Position numbers and translations under genes: made by a program. From assembly GCA_027019165.1 (NCBI GenBank), contig JALUXC010000017.1, positions 124,001 to 188,000 on the forward strand: a stretch of DNA of 64,000 nucleotides, given 5' to 3'. The stretch's first letter is position 1, and the number at the start of each line of letters is the position of its first letter. Source of the DNA: Pseudophaeobacter sp. (GTDB taxonomy: Bacteria > Pseudomonadota > Alphaproteobacteria > Rhodobacterales > Rhodobacteraceae). Below the pieces are notes generated by a model, which saw only the letters and a program-made list of their open reading frames with translations, was not told where the DNA came from and searched no databases. This document shows, in pieces, positions 61,240-64,000 of this stretch.

Positions 61240-61743
61240 ATGAAACATACGCAATTCATCGCAGTCATCGTTGCGGTTGCAGGTCTGACCGGAGCGTCCG
61301 CGGCCCTGGCCAAGCCGGGTATGGGAGCGCACGGTCCAAAGGTGACTTTTGAAGAGCTGGACGCCGATGGCAACGGTGAAGTGACCAAGGCCGAGATCGA
61401 TTCCCACCGTGCGGCTCGCTTTGCGGCCACCGATACGGATGGGGACGGTAAGCTTTCGGCGGCAGAAATCGAAGCTGAAGGCGCCAAGCGCGCTGCAGAG
61501 CGTGCGGCGCGGATGATCAAGCGCCACGACAGCGATGGCGACGGTGCGCTCAGCCAAGACGAGTTGCCGAAACCGCGCGAGCGTGGTGATATGTTCGCGC
61601 GCATGGACAGCGACGGCAGCGGTGCGATCTCGAAAGAAGAGTTCGACGATGCGCGGGCCAAAATGCGCGGAAAACACCACAAAGGCCGGGATTGCGGCCG
61701 TGACTCAGGTCAAAAGCCACGGCAAGGCATGGGGCAGGACTGA
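61240..61743 (+). CDS. EF-hand domain exported protein
   Basis: A 167-aa exported protein: signal peptide MKHTQFIAVIVAVAGLTGAS followed by AALA, then four EF-hand loops (DADGNGEVTKAE, DTDGDGKLSAAE, DSDGDGALSQDE, DSDGSGAISKEE). All four loops keep the acidic ligands, so it should bind Ca2+ in the periplasm. It is followed directly by an ECF sigma factor, an anti-sigma-like gene and a periplasmic metal-sensor gene, suggesting a Ca2+ or metal input. Confidence 0.93.
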   Translation: MKHTQFIAVIVAVAGLTGASAALAKPGMGAHGPKVTFEELDADGNGEVTKAEIDSHRAARFAATDTDGDGKLSAAEIEAEGAKRAAERAARMIKRHDSDGDGALSQDELPKPRERGDMFARMDSDGSGAISKEEFDDARAKMRGKHHKGRDCGRDSGQKPRQGMGQD

Positions 61744-61753
61744 AGCATCAACT

Positions 61754-62386
61754 GTGCTGCAGAGAACGGAGATATCAAGGGGCAGGGCGTCATCAAAAGG
61801 CCTGCCCAAGCTGAGCGAGCAGCCTTCTGATGAAGAGGCTTTGCTTGCCCGCTTTGCGGCGGGTGACGGTCGGGCGGCAGCGTTGCTGACCGACCGTCTC
61901 GGCCCTCGCGCCCTTGGTGTCGCCATGCGTGTTCTTGGCAATCGCGCCGAGGCGGAAGACGTCACACAGGAGGCGATGTTGCGCCTGTGGCGCATGGCGC
62001 CGGACTGGCAGCCGGGCCAGGCTCGGATATCGACCTGGCTGTACCGGGTGGTGATGAACCTTTGTATCGATCTGAAGCGGCGCCAGCGCGGCGGCCATCT
62101 TGATCTTGATGCCGTTCCCGAGCCTCCGGACCCGGCGAAAGGCGCCCCTGAACAGTTGCAGGAGGATGCACGCAATGATGCATTGCAGGCGGCCTTGATG
62201 CAATTGCCCGAGCGGCAGAGACAGGCGGTCGTGTTGCGTCATCTGGAAGAACTGGCCAATCCTGAGATTGCCACAATTATGGAAATCAGCGTCGAGGCGG
62301 TCGAAAGTCTGACCGCCCGGGGCAAACGGACGTTGGCGGGGATCCTTGCCAAACGTCGCGAAGAACTGGGGTACGCTGATGGCTGA
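61754..62386 (+). CDS. ECF-type RNA polymerase sigma factor
   Basis: About 210 aa, with sigma region 2 ('EAEDVTQEAMLRLWRMAPDW') and region 4 ('LPERQRQAVVLRHLEELANP', 'SVEAVESLTARGKRTL'). The start is uncertain: GTG 61754 is used, but there is no ATG between the EF-hand stop and region 2, so CTG at 61802 or 61811 cannot be excluded. It is translationally linked to the next gene (8-base overlap). It most likely controls its own cluster. Confidence 0.88.
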   Translation: MLQRTEISRGRASSKGLPKLSEQPSDEEALLARFAAGDGRAAALLTDRLGPRALGVAMRVLGNRAEAEDVTQEAMLRLWRMAPDWQPGQARISTWLYRVVMNLCIDLKRRQRGGHLDLDAVPEPPDPAKGAPEQLQEDARNDALQAALMQLPERQRQAVVLRHLEELANPEIATIMEISVEAVESLTARGKRTLAGILAKRREELGYADG

Positions 62387-62774
62387 CACCGAAGATGATC
62401 TGAGCCGACTCGATGCGTTGTTTGCAGATGCGCGGCAGTTTCGGCCTGAAATGCCAGAGGCATTGAGCGCGCGAATCCTTGCGGATGCCGCCTTGGTGCA
62501 ATCCGAGCTAAGCGGTCAAGATGCCCGGCTCCTGCGACGGCCTGCTATTGGCGCAGATGCAATGCAGCGCTGGTTGCAGTTCTGGCGTGCTGTAGGGGGG
62601 TGGCCTGCAATGGGCGGTATGGCTGCTGCCTGCGCCGCAGGGCTGTGGATCGGCCTGGCGCCACCTGATTTTGTACCAGATCCGGTCACCTTCGCAAAAG
62701 GTGCGGTCGAGACGGAGGTCTTGCCCTATGAAAGTTACGACCTGGCCATGTTGTTGGATGAGGAAACAGAATGA
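62379..62774 (+). CDS. Putative anti-sigma factor (small membrane protein)
   Basis: A 131-aa protein with one membrane span (about residues 80-102: 'WPAMGGMAAACAAGLWIGL'), a cytosolic N-terminal part with 'DLSRLDALFADARQ', and a short periplasmic tail. The position right after an ECF sigma gene and before a periplasmic sensor is that of an anti-sigma factor, though no zinc motif or ASD sequence is recognisable. It overlaps both neighbours (8 and 4 bases). Confidence 0.7.
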   Translation: MADTEDDLSRLDALFADARQFRPEMPEALSARILADAALVQSELSGQDARLLRRPAIGADAMQRWLQFWRAVGGWPAMGGMAAACAAGLWIGLAPPDFVPDPVTFAKGAVETEVLPYESYDLAMLLDEETE

Positions 62775-63319
62775 GCACTGACCAACAAGACAAAGGCCAA
62801 GGGCCCAAAATGGCGCCTGAGACGCCCGGCTCCCCTGAGCCGCGCCGGAGCGGAATGCGGCCCTGGCTGAAGGTTCTTCTTGCGGCTTCACTGGCAGCAA
62901 ATCTCGCGGTTGCCGGGCTTGCCGTGGGGGCGGCGCTGCGGTGGAAGGATGGGGGCCACCCTGATCATCGACCGCCTTCGGTTGGTACGATGATTTTCCG
63001 GGATCTGGACCGTGACACCCGCCGGGATCTGCGCCGCCGCGTCGAAAGTGAACACGGAAGCTATGTGGCGCGCAGGCAGGCTGAAGGAGAGGCCGTGATT
63101 GCGGCTTTGATGGCTGAACCTTTCGATTCTCGTGTCTTGGCTGATCTGCTGCGGCGTCAGGCTGAAACGCGGCACACGTTCTATCTGACCGTTCAGAATG
63201 CCTGGGTCGCGCGAATTGAGGCCATGCAGCCGAGCGAACGAAAGAGCTATGCTCAAAAACTCCAGTCGATGTTGCATCATGAAGGGGGCTGGGCAAAGCC
63301 CAAGGGACAGCGGTATTGA
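62771..63319 (+). CDS. Periplasmic heavy-metal sensor domain protein
   Basis: A 182-aa protein with a cytosolic Pro-rich N-terminus, one membrane anchor (about residues 32-54) and a periplasmic helical domain resembling CnrX/ZraP-type sensors ('FRDLDRDTRRDLRRRVESEH', 'LLRRQAETRHTFYLTVQNAW'). Such proteins bind metal ions and release an anti-sigma factor. The start overlaps the anti-sigma stop by 4 bases. Confidence 0.82.
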   Translation: MSTDQQDKGQGPKMAPETPGSPEPRRSGMRPWLKVLLAASLAANLAVAGLAVGAALRWKDGGHPDHRPPSVGTMIFRDLDRDTRRDLRRRVESEHGSYVARRQAEGEAVIAALMAEPFDSRVLADLLRRQAETRHTFYLTVQNAWVARIEAMQPSERKSYAQKLQSMLHHEGGWAKPKGQRY

Positions 63320-63365
63320 TCCATCATGCACGCGGTCAGGTCGATTTTGTTGATGGTGCAATGCC

Positions 63366-63404
63366 AGGGGCGACTTTTCGGGATCTCTCCGAGAAAACGC
63401 CCCT
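63366..63404. terminator. Imperfect hairpin between convergent genes
   Basis: AGGGGCG (63366-63372) pairs with CGCCCCT (63398-63404), and TTTTC pairs with GAAAA inside. It lies between the sensor gene and the convergent GGDEF gene, and its right arm overlaps the latter's stop codon. Confidence 0.55.
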
Positions 63405-64000
63405 AAGCCACCGCTGTATCCGGATCCGATAGCTTGGCGCGGTTGCGGCCTGCGTTTTTGGCGTTGTAAAGCGCCTGATCCGCTTTTGCGATCAAATCGG
63501 TGACCGAACTGTTGGCGGCCTGTGTGCCACCACCGATCACCGCGCCGATACTGATTGTCACTGCAATTGGTTCGGAAACGCCCGGCACTTTGAAGGGTCT
63601 GCTGTTTATTGCATTGCACAGCGCGACTGCAGCTTGGCCAGTCTCAAGCTCGTCTGCACCAGGCAGAACGACCATGAACTCCTCGCCGCCCACGCGTGCC
63701 AGCAGATCCACTGGGCGCAGATGCGCTTGCAGACGCCGGGCCGCTTCGATCAGGACCGCGTCCCCGGCCGGGTGGCCATAGCGGTCGTTGATCTGTTTGA
63801 AATGATCGAGATCGGCCAGCATCAGGGCGAATTTGTCACCTGTTTCAGCTGCGCTGCGCGCGGTGCGGTCAAGGAAGGGTTTTGCATAGCGCCGGTTGTA
63901 AAGCCCGGTCATCGAGTCTTCGACCGCAGCGCGCAGGCCGTTGCGCACGCTGGCGCGCAGCAGATCGTGGCGATGCTTGTACTGCAGTTGAGTGTTGAGG
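63403..64000 (-). CDS. GGDEF diguanylate cyclase (PleD-like), 5' part outside window
   Basis: The C-terminal part of a diguanylate cyclase making c-di-GMP. The GGDEF active-site loop is GGEEF in 'RVGGEEFMVVLPGADE', with the upstream family segment 'DSMTGLYNRRYAKPFLDRT' and 'LADLDHFKQINDRYGH'. The sequence before it matches the linker of PleD-type response regulators, so receiver domains are expected outside the window. No RxxD inhibitory site is visible in the usual position. The frame stays open to the window edge. Confidence 0.9.
   Translation of the reverse strand, partial: LNTQLQYKHRHDLLRASVRNGLRAAVEDSMTGLYNRRYAKPFLDRTARSAAETGDKFALMLADLDHFKQINDRYGHPAGDAVLIEAARRLQAHLRPVDLLARVGGEEFMVVLPGADELETGQAAVALCNAINSRPFKVPGVSEPIAVTISIGAVIGGGTQAANSSVTDLIAKADQALYNAKNAGRNRAKLSDPDTAVA

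Noticed and set aside
1-64000. CRISPR array, prophage or insertion sequence
   Set aside because: No regularly spaced repeats, cas genes, transposase, integrase or phage structural genes were seen while reading through the window.

Overview
The window is a GC-rich, densely coded chromosomal segment that reads as a member of the Rhodobacteraceae (Roseobacter group, Alphaproteobacteria). The support is family-level: TRAP transporters, the aerobic CobG/CobN cobalamin route, carnitine breakdown by a BKACE plus fused dehydrogenase-thioesterase, RirA-type iron boxes (TGA-N9-TCA), an alphaproteobacterial LexA box (GTTC-N7-GTTC) and a PleD-like GGDEF protein. No rRNA, prophage, IS or CRISPR was seen; one tRNA (Leu, UAA) is present.

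Layout. 1-2 kb: end of a cyanate-type ABC importer followed by cyanase. 2-3.6 kb: cysteine hydrolase and divergent GlxA-type regulator. 3.6-9.8 kb: seven-gene catabolic operon (TRAP transporter, cyclase, BKACE, OsmC, FAH-family enzyme) with a divergent LysR gene. 10.9-17.3 kb: tRNA-Leu, LuxR-type regulator, putrescine/spermidine-type ABC operon, serine hydrolase. 17.3-33.5 kb: aerobic cobalamin locus (cobF, cbiM-like, cobA, B, M, E, L, K, J, I, H, G, N, W, DUF1636, cobO) with two cobalamin riboswitches. 33.5-35.9 kb: glpD-glpR. 36-43.5 kb: iron island (DUF1513, two imelysins, di-haem DUF1111 protein, bfr, bfd, porin, hemP) with three candidate RirA boxes. 43.7-49.6 kb: metG, yqiJ-yqiK, an MFS transporter. 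49.6-52.4 kb: an imuA-like gene with a LexA box, a rhodanese and an aldo/keto reductase, lying between two inverted copies of a structured repeat. 52.4-57.7 kb: carnitine catabolism. 57.8-64 kb: DUF2061-desaturase pair, EamA exporter, NUDIX, DUF983, a four-gene EF-hand/ECF sigma/anti-sigma/metal-sensor unit, and the end of a diguanylate cyclase.

The most unusual signal is the pair of about 142-bp elements at 49659-49800 and 52212-52354. They share conserved blocks at spacings that agree to within one base, have a closing stem and a perfect 18- or 20-bp central hairpin, and differ in stem sequence while keeping the pairing. They lie in opposite orientation, and the first forms the 3' end of the imuA-like gene. 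Other points to check are an apparent frameshift in a porin signal peptide (A5G4 tract at 41597-41605), overlapping divergent start codons of cobL and cobK, and a strongly structured spacer between cobW and cobN.
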